A stretch of DNA of 64,000 nt from positions 139,154-203,153 of the forward strand of contig UBZP01000014.1 in assembly GCA_900469965.1 (NCBI GenBank), given 5' to 3'. Each line of letters starts with the position of its first letter. The stretch's first letter is position 1. This document shows, piece after piece, positions 8,726 through 16,623 of this stretch. The notes below the pieces were generated by a model that made no database searches, was not told the origin of the DNA, and saw nothing but the letters and a program-made list of their open reading frames with translations. The translations under genes were made by a program, and so were the position numbers. The DNA comes from Hyphomicrobiales bacterium. GTDB taxonomy: Bacteria; Pseudomonadota; Alphaproteobacteria; Rhizobiales; Rhizobiaceae.

Positions 8726-10222
8726 TCAGCCGTTGCTGGCGAGCACCGAGACCTTGCGACCCATCGTCTCGCCATCCTTGTCGAGCAGCCGCGTCGGGTA
8801 ATCGCCGGTGAAGTAGTGGTCGGTGAATTGCGGCCGGGCGTCGTTGCGGTCCTCGCCGCCGACGGCGCGGTAGAGGCCGTTGATCGACAGGAACTGCAGC
8901 GAATCGGCGCCGATGTACTTCGCCATCGCCTCGACGTCGGCATACTGGTTGGCGAGCAGCTTGTCCTTGTCCGGCGTGTCGATGCCGTAGAAGTCCGGAT
9001 AGAAGATCATCGGGCTGGCGACGCGGATGTGCACTTCCTTGGCGCCGGCGTCGCGAATCATCTGCACGATCTTCAGCGAGGTCGTGCCGCGCACGATCGA
9101 ATCGTCGACGAGCACGACGCGCTTGCCCTCGATCATCGCCCGGTTGGCCGAATGCTTCAGCTTGACGCCGAAGGCGCGGATCTGCTGGGTCGGCTCGATG
9201 AAGGTGCGGCCGACATAGTGGTTGCGGATGATGCCGTATTCGAACGGGATGCCGCTCTCCTGCGCATATCCGAGGGCTGCCGGCGTGCCGCCGTCCGGGA
9301 CCGGCACGATCACGTCGGCCTCGACCGGGTGCTCCTTGGCGAGGTTGATGCCCATGTTCTTGCGGGCGACATAGACGCTGCGGCCGCCGACGACCGAATC
9401 GGGCCGGGCGAAATAGACGTATTCGAACAGGCAGAGCCGCTCGGGCTGGCCGTTGCCGGCCTTGCGGGCGTCGATCGACATCGAGCCGTCCGGCTGGACC
9501 TCGCAGATGATGACCTCGCCGTTCTCCACGTCGCGGACGTATTTGGCGCCGATGATGTCGAGCGCGCAGGTCTCCGAGCAGAAGATCGGCTTGCCGTCGA
9601 GCTCGCCCATCACCAGCGGACGGATGCCGGTCGGGTCGCGGGCGGCGATCAGCTTGGTCCGCGTCATCGCCACCATCGAATAGCCGCCCTCCATCTGGCG
9701 GATCGCGTCGATGAAGCGGTCGGCGGTCGAGGTGTAGCGCGAGCGGGCGATCAGGTGCAGGACCACCTCGGTGTCCGAGGTCGACTGACAGATGGCGCCG
9801 CCGGCGATCAGCTGCCGGCGCAGCGTCAGGCCGTTGGTGAAGTTGCCGTTGTGGGCGATCGCGATGCCGCCGACTTCGAGTTCGGCAAACAGCGGCTGGA
9901 CGTTGCGCAGCGCCACTTCGCCGGTCGTCGAATAGCGCACGTGGCCGATCGAGATGTTGCCCGGCAGCTTCGAAAGCGTCGCCGGATCGGTATAGTGGTC
10001 GCCGACCAGCCCCATGCGGCGCTCAGAGTGGAAGCGCAGCCCGTCGAAGGAGACGATGCCGGCGGCTTCCTGCCCGCGGTGCTGCAGCGCGTGCAGCCCG
10101 AGCGCCGTCAGCGTCGCCGCATCCGGATGCCCGAGTATGCCGAAGACGCCGCATTCCTCATGAAGGGTATCATCGTCCGCCTCATGATCGGAACGGTGGT
10201 CGGAAACGGAAAGTTCGGTCAT
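8726..10222 (-). CDS. purF: Amidophosphoribosyltransferase
   Basis: PurF catalyses the first committed step of purine synthesis, forming phosphoribosylamine from PRPP and glutamine. The 498-residue product has an N-terminal Ntn glutaminase domain whose nucleophile is Cys24 in EECGVFGI, exposed after propeptide removal. The C-terminal phosphoribosyltransferase domain has the PRPP loop VVLVDDSIVRGTTS. Conserved RDPTGIRPLVMGEL and PVPDGGTPAALGYA blocks are present. The ATG at 10222 was chosen over an in-frame TTG at 10231. It follows cvpA on the same strand, the usual alphaproteobacterial arrangement. Confidence 0.97.
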   Translation of the reverse strand: MTELSVSDHRSDHEADDDTLHEECGVFGILGHPDAATLTALGLHALQHRGQEAAGIVSFDGLRFHSERRMGLVGDHYTDPATLSKLPGNISIGHVRYSTTGEVALRNVQPLFAELEVGGIAIAHNGNFTNGLTLRRQLIAGGAICQSTSDTEVVLHLIARSRYTSTADRFIDAIRQMEGGYSMVAMTRTKLIAARDPTGIRPLVMGELDGKPIFCSETCALDIIGAKYVRDVENGEVIICEVQPDGSMSIDARKAGNGQPERLCLFEYVYFARPDSVVGGRSVYVARKNMGINLAKEHPVEADVIVPVPDGGTPAALGYAQESGIPFEYGIIRNHYVGRTFIEPTQQIRAFGVKLKHSANRAMIEGKRVVLVDDSIVRGTTSLKIVQMIRDAGAKEVHIRVASPMIFYPDFYGIDTPDKDKLLANQYADVEAMAKYIGADSLQFLSINGLYRAVGGEDRNDARPQFTDHYFTGDYPTRLLDKDGETMGRKVSVLASNG

Positions 10223-10368
10223 GTGCTGCAAGCCTTTGATCGACGGTACGGGGTTGCGCGATTTTCGTTTCTTCGGTGGCAGGATCGGGCCATCGGACCG
10301 GGCCTGCCGGGGCGCGGTCCTCTCACTTGCGCGACCGCGACGCCTATATATGGGAGCCTGAACGACTT

Positions 10369-10398
10369 TACCACCGAAGTCCGAAGGCTTCAGTGGTA
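10369..10398. repeat. 11-bp hairpin between cvpA and purF
   Basis: TACCACTGAAG and CTTCGGTGGTA (minus-strand reading) form an 11-bp stem with one G-T pair around an 8-base loop. It lies in the 254-base cvpA-purF spacer. No U-tract follows, so it may be an RNA-processing or attenuation element. A CATATATAGG sequence at about 10343-10352 (minus strand) could be a -10 region for purF, but I see no matching -35. Confidence 0.45.
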
Positions 10399-10476
10399 GC
10401 GAAACGCACTCTACCAGATTTCCACTGCGGCTGCCCTCGCGAAAATGCGGGGCAGCCCTGCATTGTCATCCGCACG

Positions 10477-11103
10477 TCATCCGTTGGTGGCCGGTGCCTC
10501 TTCTGCCGGCTCCTCGCCGGTGGCGGGCGCCTGGCCGGTGGTTCCGTCCGTACCGTCTGCCGGGGCGTCGGTGCCCTCGGCAGGCGCGCGGCGGCCGAGC
10601 AGGCGGTCGCGGATCTCGGTATCGGCGTTTTCGGGCAGGAGCGCGATCAGCTTGGTGCCGAGGTTGTCGAGCAGCGGCTTCGACTTGGCGCTGCCGACCC
10701 AGGACGGCTGCTGCTGCGCCGGCACGAGCCAGTTGAAGAACAGCATGGCGACGACGACGATCAGGATGCCGCGGGCCGCGCCGAACAGGAAGCCGAGCGT
10801 GCGGTCGAGCGCGCCGATGCGGCTGTCGATGATGAAGTCGGCAATCCGCATGGTGATGAAGGAGATGACGATCAGCGCCAGCAGGAACACGACGCCGGCC
10901 GAGCCGATGATCGCCACCGTGTCGCTCGTCGTGTATTCCTTGGCGTAGGGGACCAGCACCGGATAGAGGAAGTAGGCGGCGGCGGCGGCGCCCACCCAGC
11001 TGGCGACTGACAGGACCTCGCGCGAGAAACCGCGCACCATCGCAAGCACCGCCGAGAACAGCGCGACGCCGATGACGATGCCGTCGAGAAGAGTGATGGG
11101 CAT
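10477..11103 (-). CDS. cvpA: CvpA family membrane protein
   Basis: The 208-residue protein begins with four hydrophobic segments (about residues 5-25, 32-50, 63-85, 98-125), typical of the CvpA/colicin V production family. The C-terminal part is soluble and ends in an Ala/Pro/Thr/Glu-rich low-complexity tail. CvpA homologues are linked to envelope homeostasis and to purF by gene order, as here; the biochemical role is unclear. The ATG at 11103 was chosen because upstream in-frame codons encode basic low-complexity sequence. Confidence 0.88.
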   Translation of the reverse strand: MPITLLDGIVIGVALFSAVLAMVRGFSREVLSVASWVGAAAAAYFLYPVLVPYAKEYTTSDTVAIIGSAGVVFLLALIVISFITMRIADFIIDSRIGALDRTLGFLFGAARGILIVVVAMLFFNWLVPAQQQPSWVGSAKSKPLLDNLGTKLIALLPENADTEIRDRLLGRRAPAEGTDAPADGTDGTTGQAPATGEEPAEEAPATNG

Positions 11104-11279
11104 GTTTGTCTTACTCCAGACCAGGAATGTCGTGCGACCCGGACGCGGTTTGTCGCGGCACTCTAGCCGATCGCGTCTGCGGCGTCTCAATTCGGTTCAT
11201 CGGCAACGAACTGTTTCCACAAAGCTTTGCCAATTTCGCGGCAGCCCGCCGAGAGGCGGCCTGCCCAGTCGTCGTTCCC

Positions 11280-12683
11280 TCAATCCCCGTCATCGGCGCG
11301 CATCAGCGCGCCCTTCGCACCGGCGATCCGCGCCACCAGGTCCGGCAGGCTGTCGATCTCCTGCCAGCGCCCGCCGTTGCCCCTGGGCAGTTCGGCCGAG
11401 CCCGCAGGCAGGACCGCTTGCGAAAAGCCGAGCTTTTCCGCCTCCTTGAGGCGCTGGGCGGTGTGCGAGACCGGCCGGACGGCGCCCGAGAGGCTGACTT
11501 CGCCGAAATAGACGCAATCGGCGGGCAGGGCAAGGCCGGCCAGCGACGAAACGAGCGCGGCTGCGACGGCGAGGTCCGCGGCGGGTTCGGAGATGCGAAA
11601 GCCGCCTGCGATGTTGAGATAGACGTCGTGCTGGCCGAGGCGGACGCCGCAATGGGCCTCGAGTACGGCGAGGATCATCGAGAGCCTGGCCGAATCCCAG
11701 CCGACGACGGCACGCCTCGGCGTGCCGAGCGAGGTCGGCGCCACCAGCGCCTGCACCTCGACGAGCACCGGGCGGGTCCCCTCCATGCCGGCGAAGACGG
11801 CCGCACCCGGCGACTTGGCGTTGCGCTCGCCGAGAAACAGCTCGGACGGGTTGGCGACCTCGCGCAGGCCCTTGTCGGACATCTCGAACACGCCGATCTC
11901 GTCGGTCGGTCCGAAGCGGTTCTTGACCGTGCGCAGGATGCGGTAGTGATGGCCGCGGTCGCCCTCGAAATAGAGCACCGCGTCGACCATGTGCTCGACG
12001 ACGCGGGGGCCGGCGATCTGGCCTTCCTTGGTCACGTGGCCGACGAGCACGACGGCGGCACCCGTCTGCTTGGCGAAGCGGATCATCGCCTGCGCGCCGG
12101 TGCGCACCTGCGTGACCGTGCCGGGCGCGGATTCGACGATGTCGCTCCACAGCGTCTGGATCGAATCGATGATGGCGAGATCCGGCCGCTTGCCGTCGGC
12201 AAGCGTGGCCAGGATATCCTCGACATTGGTCTCGGCCGCGAGCAGTACGTCGGTCTCGGCAGCGCCGAGGCGCTGGGCGCGCAGCCGGATCTGCGCCACC
12301 GCCTCCTCGCCGGAGACGTAGATGACGCGCTGGCCCTTGCGTGAAAGTGCTGCGGCCGCCTGCATCAGCACCGTCGACTTGCCGATCCCCGGATCGCCGC
12401 CGACGAGCACGGCCGAGCCGCGCACGAAGCCGCCGCCGGTCACCCGGTCGAGCTCGCCGATGCCGGTCGAAACCCGCGGCGCCTCCTCGATCTCGCCGGA
12501 AAGCGTCGTCAGCGCCACCACGCGGCCCTTCTTCGGCGTCTTGCCCGGGCCGCCGCCGATGCCGCCCATCGGATCTTCCTCGACGACGGTATTCCATTCG
12601 CCGCAGGCGTCGCACTTGCCGACCCAGCGCGCATGGACCGTGCCGCAGTTCTGGCAGACGAATTGGGTCCGGGCCTTGGCCAT
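11280..12683 (-). CDS. radA: DNA repair protein RadA (Sms)
   Basis: RadA is a RecA-like ATPase that promotes branch migration of recombination intermediates. The 467-residue protein has a C4 zinc finger (Cys10, Cys13, Cys24, Cys27), a Walker A motif GGDPGIGKST (95-104), the family-specific KNRFG motif (254-258) and a C-terminal Lon-protease-like domain. The start codon overlaps the toxin stop codon by one base (TGATG), so its translation appears coupled to the upstream parE gene. Confidence 0.96.
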   Translation of the reverse strand: MAKARTQFVCQNCGTVHARWVGKCDACGEWNTVVEEDPMGGIGGGPGKTPKKGRVVALTTLSGEIEEAPRVSTGIGELDRVTGGGFVRGSAVLVGGDPGIGKSTVLMQAAAALSRKGQRVIYVSGEEAVAQIRLRAQRLGAAETDVLLAAETNVEDILATLADGKRPDLAIIDSIQTLWSDIVESAPGTVTQVRTGAQAMIRFAKQTGAAVVLVGHVTKEGQIAGPRVVEHMVDAVLYFEGDRGHHYRILRTVKNRFGPTDEIGVFEMSDKGLREVANPSELFLGERNAKSPGAAVFAGMEGTRPVLVEVQALVAPTSLGTPRRAVVGWDSARLSMILAVLEAHCGVRLGQHDVYLNIAGGFRISEPAADLAVAAALVSSLAGLALPADCVYFGEVSLSGAVRPVSHTAQRLKEAEKLGFSQAVLPAGSAELPRGNGGRWQEIDSLPDLVARIAGAKGALMRADDGD

Positions 12684-12997
12684 CAGGTCTCGCTTTCGGT
12701 GAAATCGTCCGGCGACAGCTGCTGCCGGCCGTGGAGGATGCGGATGACGACGATTCGTGTGTCGTACACCCGCAGATAGATGCATCGGTCGCGGTAGGGA
12801 AGGGCTCTCAAGCCGGGAGCCAGCCAGTCTCGGGCAACGCCAGTATAGCCCGCTGCGGCTGCCGACTTGATCTTGGCTTCGATGGCGCGAACGAAGCGCA
12901 GGGCGGCGTCGGGATTTTCCTGCGCGATGAAGTCGTATATGCCGATCAGATCCTCGATCGCTGCAGGCGACAGGCGGTAAAGTCGGGCCTCGATCAC
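12683..12997 (-). CDS. parE: RelE/ParE family toxin
   Basis: The 104-residue protein has the compact ParE/RelE fold signature. Helices at the N-terminus ([27 protein letters not shown]) are followed by a beta sheet with the conserved [12 protein letters not shown] and [13 protein letters not shown] strands. ParE toxins typically poison DNA gyrase, while other relatives cleave mRNA. The partner antitoxin gene overlaps by four bases (ATGA) directly upstream. The toxin stop codon shares a base with the radA start, placing the module inside a housekeeping operon. Confidence 0.9.
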   Translation of the reverse strand: MIEARLYRLSPAAIEDLIGIYDFIAQENPDAALRFVRAIEAKIKSAAAAGYTGVARDWLAPGLRALPYRDRCIYLRVYDTRIVVIRILHGRQQLSPDDFTESET

Positions 12998-13260
12998 TTC
13001 GCGGACTTCGCCCGGGCGACGATATAGGCGGTCAGGTCGTCATCGGTGGAGAACTCGACATACTCGCCATTTTCGATCTGTCGATCGCCCTCTTCGATCA
13101 GCCGCCGCAACTCCGCCAGCCGCAGTTCGTCGCGCTCGAGCAGGCGCAGGCCCGCCCGCACGACCTCGCTGGCATTGTTGTAGCGGCCCGAGCTGATCTG
13201 CTCGTCGATGAAATGCTCGAAATGGTCGCCGACCACGATGGACTTCTTTGCGTTCGACAT
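12994..13260 (-). CDS. parD: ParD-like antitoxin (CopG/MetJ-Arc type)
   Basis: The 88-residue protein has an N-terminal ribbon-helix-helix region ([20 protein letters not shown] followed by [14 protein letters not shown]), the DNA-binding and dimerisation domain of ParD antitoxins. The C-terminal acidic helix wraps the toxin in known complexes. The start at 13260 has GGAGG seven bases upstream. The gene begins 49 bases after the alr stop codon. A near-palindrome, CCGAAATTTGCGG (13269-13281), in that gap is a weak candidate for an autoregulatory operator. Confidence 0.9.
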   Translation of the reverse strand: MSNAKKSIVVGDHFEHFIDEQISSGRYNNASEVVRAGLRLLERDELRLAELRRLIEEGDRQIENGEYVEFSTDDDLTAYIVARAKSAK

Positions 13261-13309
13261 GCCGCCCTCCGAAATTTGCGGCGATCCTACCACGCGGGAA
13301 GAACAATTC

Positions 13310-14488
13310 CTACCGGCCGGCCTCGATGTAGTCCCGGCGGTAGCGCGGGCCGAGGTTGGTCAGAAGCACGTAGTCGATCGTGCCGCCGGCACGCGAGACG
13401 ACGTCGATCGGCATGTGCGGGCCGAACAGCTCGATGAAGTCGCCGGCATGGACAGCGCCGGGCGGCAGGTCGGTCACGTCGAAATGGGTCAGGTCCATGG
13501 TGACGCGGCCGATCAGGGGCACGTGGTGGCCGTGCAGATAGCCCTTGGCACCGGTGGTGACGGCCTGCCGCAGCGGCACGCCGGCGCTGGACAGGCTGCG
13601 CAGATAGCCGTCCGCATAGCCGATCGCCGCCACCGCGATCCGGCTGTCCCGGGACAGCACGGCGGAGGCGCCGTAGCCGACGCTTTCGCCGATCCGCGCC
13701 TCGCGCACCTGCAGGATCCGCGCCTCGGCCTTGACGACGGGCTTCATCGGGTTCGGCTCGCCGTTGACCGCCGCTCCGCCATAGACGGCGATGCCCGGGC
13801 GGGTCATGTCGAAATGGAAGTCCGCGCCGAGAAAGACGCCGGCGGAGTTCGCCAGACTGGCCTCGACCCCCTCGAAGGCGTTGGCGGCGGCGCGAAAGCG
13901 GTCGAGCTGCATCCGGTTCATCGGGTGCAGGGGCTCGTCGCCGCAGGCGAGATGGCTCATGATCAGAACCGGCGAGAAGCTTGCCGGGCGGGCCGGGTCG
14001 TGGGCCAGCGCGGTCGCCTCGGCGACCGTGAGCCCGAGGCGGTTCATGCCGGTGTCCACCTGCAGCACGCAGGGGTGATCACCGTGTTCCGAGATGGCCG
14101 CCATGAAGACGGCCAGCTGCTCGCTGGACGCGATGACCGGCACCAGGTCGTGGCTGAAGAACAGCCGCTCCGAGCCCGCCCACATGCCGGAGAGGACGTA
14201 GATCCGGCCATCGGGAACCACGGGCCGGAGGGCGGCCCCCTCCTGCGGGGTGGCGACGAAGAAGTCCCGCGCGCCGGCCCCGTAGAGGGTGCGCGCGGCC
14301 GGCTCGAGCCCGGTTCCGTAGGCGTTCGCCTTGAGCACCGCGGCCGTGCGGGCCTTTCCCGACTTGCGGGCCATCAGTCGCCAGTTGTCGGCGAGCGCTC
14401 CGAGGTCGATGGTGACACGTGCCGGTTCCTCGCCGGGAAATTCGTCCGACGAGACCGGGGCGGAGGAGGGAAAACCGTTGTTCGTCAT
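13310..14488 (-). CDS. alr: Alanine racemase
   Basis: Alr interconverts L- and D-alanine to supply peptidoglycan precursors. The 392-residue protein has the PLP lysine Lys53 in [10 protein letters not shown] and the second catalytic base Tyr272 in GYGAS, plus the family motif RPGIAVYGG. About 20 N-terminal residues precede the barrel ([12 protein letters not shown]). An upstream in-frame extension exists, but the ATG at 14488 gives the usual length. In relatives alr normally follows dnaB; here dnaB is 13.6 kb away. Confidence 0.96.
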   Translation of the reverse strand: MTNNGFPSSAPVSSDEFPGEEPARVTIDLGALADNWRLMARKSGKARTAAVLKANAYGTGLEPAARTLYGAGARDFFVATPQEGAALRPVVPDGRIYVLSGMWAGSERLFFSHDLVPVIASSEQLAVFMAAISEHGDHPCVLQVDTGMNRLGLTVAEATALAHDPARPASFSPVLIMSHLACGDEPLHPMNRMQLDRFRAAANAFEGVEASLANSAGVFLGADFHFDMTRPGIAVYGGAAVNGEPNPMKPVVKAEARILQVREARIGESVGYGASAVLSRDSRIAVAAIGYADGYLRSLSSAGVPLRQAVTTGAKGYLHGHHVPLIGRVTMDLTHFDVTDLPPGAVHAGDFIELFGPHMPIDVVSRAGGTIDYVLLTNLGPRYRRDYIEAGR

Positions 14489-14657
14489 TTTTCTGCAATA
14501 CAGTCTCCGGCTTCTGGCAGCAACAGGATTGCGTCTCAGTGAATTTCCGCTAGAGCTTGGCGCGGAAGGACAATTCTGGGGTGATTTTGTCAGGTATGCC
14601 TCCGCTTTGCGTGTAGGCAATTCTGTAGTTTTGAAGTCGAGAGGTTGAACAGCGAGC

Positions 14658-15263
14658 ATGCCAAGACATATCGCCACCGCCTCGCTGGCGCTGGTTCTCA
14701 CCGCGGCGTCCTTCGTCCGGCCCCTCGGCGCGCAGGAGACGCCGGACCCGTCGCCGGAGCTGCGCGACGCCTATGCGACGCTGCTCGGCCTCGATCTCGA
14801 CGGCGAGCAGCCCGTCCGCGACGGCCGCACCGACATCTATCGCTCGAACCTGGACAATCCCGCGGCGCCGCGCCTCGTGACCCGGCTGGAGGTGAGCGGT
14901 AACGAATGCCGCGTGCGCACCACCTCGGCCCTCCAGTCGCCGGGCGAATGGGCGGTGCTTTCGTTGACGATGATGGATTTGAAGCGCATCCAGAGCGCCG
15001 TCGCCTATGGATCGGTCGACGACCTGATCGCCGGCAGGAACCCGTTGCGCCCCGGCGACGCCGCCGCCCGCCAGCTCGTGCTGAAGGGCGACCACCTCCA
15101 GTGCACGAGCCGGATTTCCCTCGCCGACGAAGCGGAAACGCCGGTCAGCAGCTGTCACGACCGGCTTGATATCTCGATGATGGACGAGGCCCAGGTGGCG
15201 AGGGTCCAGAAGGCCGTCGCGCTGTTGACGGAGAGGTGCGATATCGACGCGCTGCGGCCGTAG
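14658..15263 (+). CDS. Exported hypothetical protein
   Basis: The 201-residue product starts with a Sec-type signal peptide (basic PRH, hydrophobic core, probable cleavage after LGA near residue 25). The mature protein is periplasmic, with four visible cysteines that could form disulfides. No family was recognised. It diverges from alr across 169 bases, which contain two CAATTCTG direct repeats (14571-14578 and 14618-14625). It converges with the NsrR gene 19 bases away. It may mark one edge of the block inserted between alr and dnaB. Confidence 0.65.
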   Translation: MPRHIATASLALVLTAASFVRPLGAQETPDPSPELRDAYATLLGLDLDGEQPVRDGRTDIYRSNLDNPAAPRLVTRLEVSGNECRVRTTSALQSPGEWAVLSLTMMDLKRIQSAVAYGSVDDLIAGRNPLRPGDAAARQLVLKGDHLQCTSRISLADEAETPVSSCHDRLDISMMDEAQVARVQKAVALLTERCDIDALRP

Positions 15264-15282
15264 CGCCAGGTCCTGATCCGGC

Positions 15283-15750
15283 TTAGGAGAGTGACGCCTG
15301 GGGACGCCGGTCGGGCGTGATCCCGAGCATCTGGCGCAGCGGCACCGATGGGCGCAGCAGGTCGGCAAGCGTATAGCCGTCCAGGACGTCGAGAAAGGCC
15401 GCCGCCGCGGACGAGAGGGCGCGCTTCAGCACGCAGGCCGGCTGGATCACGCACACGATCTGCGCGCCGGGCTCCAGACAGGGGACGATGGCGAAGTCGG
15501 GCTCGCAGGCGCGGACGATGTCGCCGATGCTGATCTCGCTCGCCTCGCGGGCAAGCCGCATCCCGCCCTGCCGCCCGCGCACCGTCTCGATGAAGCCCTT
15601 CTGCCCCAGTTCATGGGTGATCTTCATCAGATGGGCGCGCGAGATGTCATAGGCCTCGGAAATCTCCGATATCGTCGCCAGCCTGTGGGTGTTCAGGCCG
15701 AGATACATCATCATCCGCAGGGCGTAGTCTGTGTAGGCCGTCAATCTCAT
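15283..15750 (-). CDS. nsrR: Rrf2 family regulator, NsrR type
   Basis: The 155-residue protein is an Rrf2 winged-helix regulator. The DNA-binding part (about residues 25-65) includes ATISEISEAYDISRAHLMKI and the wing GRQGGMRLA. Three cysteines, Cys91, Cys100 and Cys106 (in CVIQPAC), match the cluster-ligand region of NsrR, which loses repression when nitric oxide attacks its iron-sulfur cluster. The stretch AFLDVLDGYTLADLL is also NsrR-like rather than IscR-like. It diverges from a globin operon, and NsrR-like sites occur upstream of several nearby operons. I am fairly sure of the subfamily; the ligand is inferred. Confidence 0.85.
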   Translation of the reverse strand: MRLTAYTDYALRMMMYLGLNTHRLATISEISEAYDISRAHLMKITHELGQKGFIETVRGRQGGMRLAREASEISIGDIVRACEPDFAIVPCLEPGAQIVCVIQPACVLKRALSSAAAAFLDVLDGYTLADLLRPSVPLRQMLGITPDRRPQASLS

Positions 15751-15909
15751 CGGTATGCCCCGTCTGAAAGCGGATGGGTGGACGATAGCGGCGCCGGTAT
15801 CGAAGGCACGCACACCAGAGGCCTGCCACGGCCCCGACATGCGGCGTGACGTCGCTCCCTCCGGTTTCCGCCGATCCGGTCGACGCCCTGTCTTGCCGGG
15901 CTCGGTTTT

Positions 15910-15932
15910 AAGATATATGTGTAATCCATCAT
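15910..15932. promoter_or_regulatory. NsrR-like site A between nsrR and the globin genes
   Basis: The 23-bp stretch begins AAGATATAT and ends CCATCAT. It matches about 16 of 22 defined positions of the enterobacterial NsrR palindrome (AAGATGCATTT, one base, then its complement) as I remember it. It directly abuts the FNR-type box at 15933, so an NO-sensing repressor and an oxygen-sensing activator could share this promoter. Confidence 0.5.
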
Positions 15933-15946
15933 TTGATTGCGATCAA
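15933..15946. promoter_or_regulatory. FNR/FixK/NnrR-type box
   Basis: TTGAT-TGCG-ATCAA is an exact match to the CRP/FNR-family anaerobox TTGAT-N4-ATCAA. It lies 182 bases before nsrR (minus strand) and 204 bases before the first globin gene. Proteins that could bind it are FnrN/FnrL, FixK or NnrR; none is encoded in the window. Confidence 0.75.
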
Positions 15947-16150
15947 CGTTCGACAACTATTCTTCCCGTCCATGGCTCCGGCCACGTGTTTGCGGGCTGG
16001 CTGGATCATGGAAGTGCCATTCATAGCAACGCCGATCAAGCGCAAGGCTCCGGACCGGTGCAGGGCAGGGGAGCGGCTCGGCGCGGCTGCCTGCGATTTC
16101 GGGCTTCCGCGTCCGCTGCGGCGACGGCTCCTCCACGGGACGTGACCGCC

Positions 16151-16594
16151 ATGCCCTGCCTTCCGCACGATCCGTCCATCTATCTCGACGAAAGCACCGT
16201 CTCGGAGCTGGTCATCGACTTCTCGATGCGGCTTCGTCGCAATGCGGCGCTGCGCGCGGTCCTGAACAGGCTTGTCGGCAACCGCTGGCTGGAGTTCGAG
16301 CAGGGCTTCGGTCGGGTCTGCGAAAGCATTCTTCTCCAGCAGGAAATGGAGGAGGACCTGATCGATGTTTTCTTCGCGCATTTCGATGCGCTCTCTGCCG
16401 ATGATCTCGCCGAGGCCGGCGGCGTGTTTCTCGACGCCTGCCTGGCGAGCCTGCCGCTGCATGCGGCGGCGTCGGTCAACGAGCTGTTCGAAAAGGCTGC
16501 AGAGGTCCTGTTCGCCGCCCTGGCCGAGAACCGCACCGCAGAGGCCGCCCATCGCGCACGGACGATCCTGGCGGCCGGTCACGTCTTTCGATGA
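16151..16594 (+). CDS. Divergent truncated-haemoglobin-like protein
   Basis: The 147-residue protein aligns by eye with the globin half of the next gene. Shared positions include LDE-TV (12-17), R27, R29-R30, the GN/D-x-W motif (Gly43, Trp46) and an LFEKA helix near the C-terminus. The distal Tyr of group III truncated haemoglobins is replaced by Ser25, and the following aromatic is Leu38. His77 could correspond to the proximal haem ligand. It may be a haem protein with an altered pocket, a haem-free paralogue or a partner subunit. The ATG at 16151 has only a weak ribosome-binding site; GTG at 16142 is an alternative. Its stop codon overlaps an ATG at 16591. Confidence 0.65.
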   Translation: MPCLPHDPSIYLDESTVSELVIDFSMRLRRNAALRAVLNRLVGNRWLEFEQGFGRVCESILLQQEMEEDLIDVFFAHFDALSADDLAEAGGVFLDACLASLPLHAAASVNELFEKAAEVLFAALAENRTAEAAHRARTILAAGHVFR

Positions 16595-16623
16595 AATCCT
16601 ACCCGACACCGAAAGGAACTCCC

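Larger units (their letters stand above)
15751..16150. other. Divergent nsrR/globin regulatory region, 400 bases
   Basis: This spacer contains an AT-rich core at about 15905-15965 with an NsrR-like site and an FNR-type box, described separately. The downstream part, about 15965-16150, is G+C-rich. Its open frames give no recognisable family, so I read it as leader of the globin operon unless translation starts further upstream. Confidence 0.5.

Noticed and set aside
8324-10399. Long plus-strand open frame opposite purF and the SDR gene
   Set aside because: It lies antisense to purF, which has all catalytic motifs; the translation has no recognisable family.
10232-10476. Possible gene between cvpA and purF
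   Set aside because: No open frame with coding character is seen; the spacer contains a hairpin and an AT-rich promoter-like element.
15933-16145. Small open frame between the FNR box and the globin gene
   Set aside because: It has no ribosome-binding site, would start inside the FNR box, and its translation resembles nothing known.
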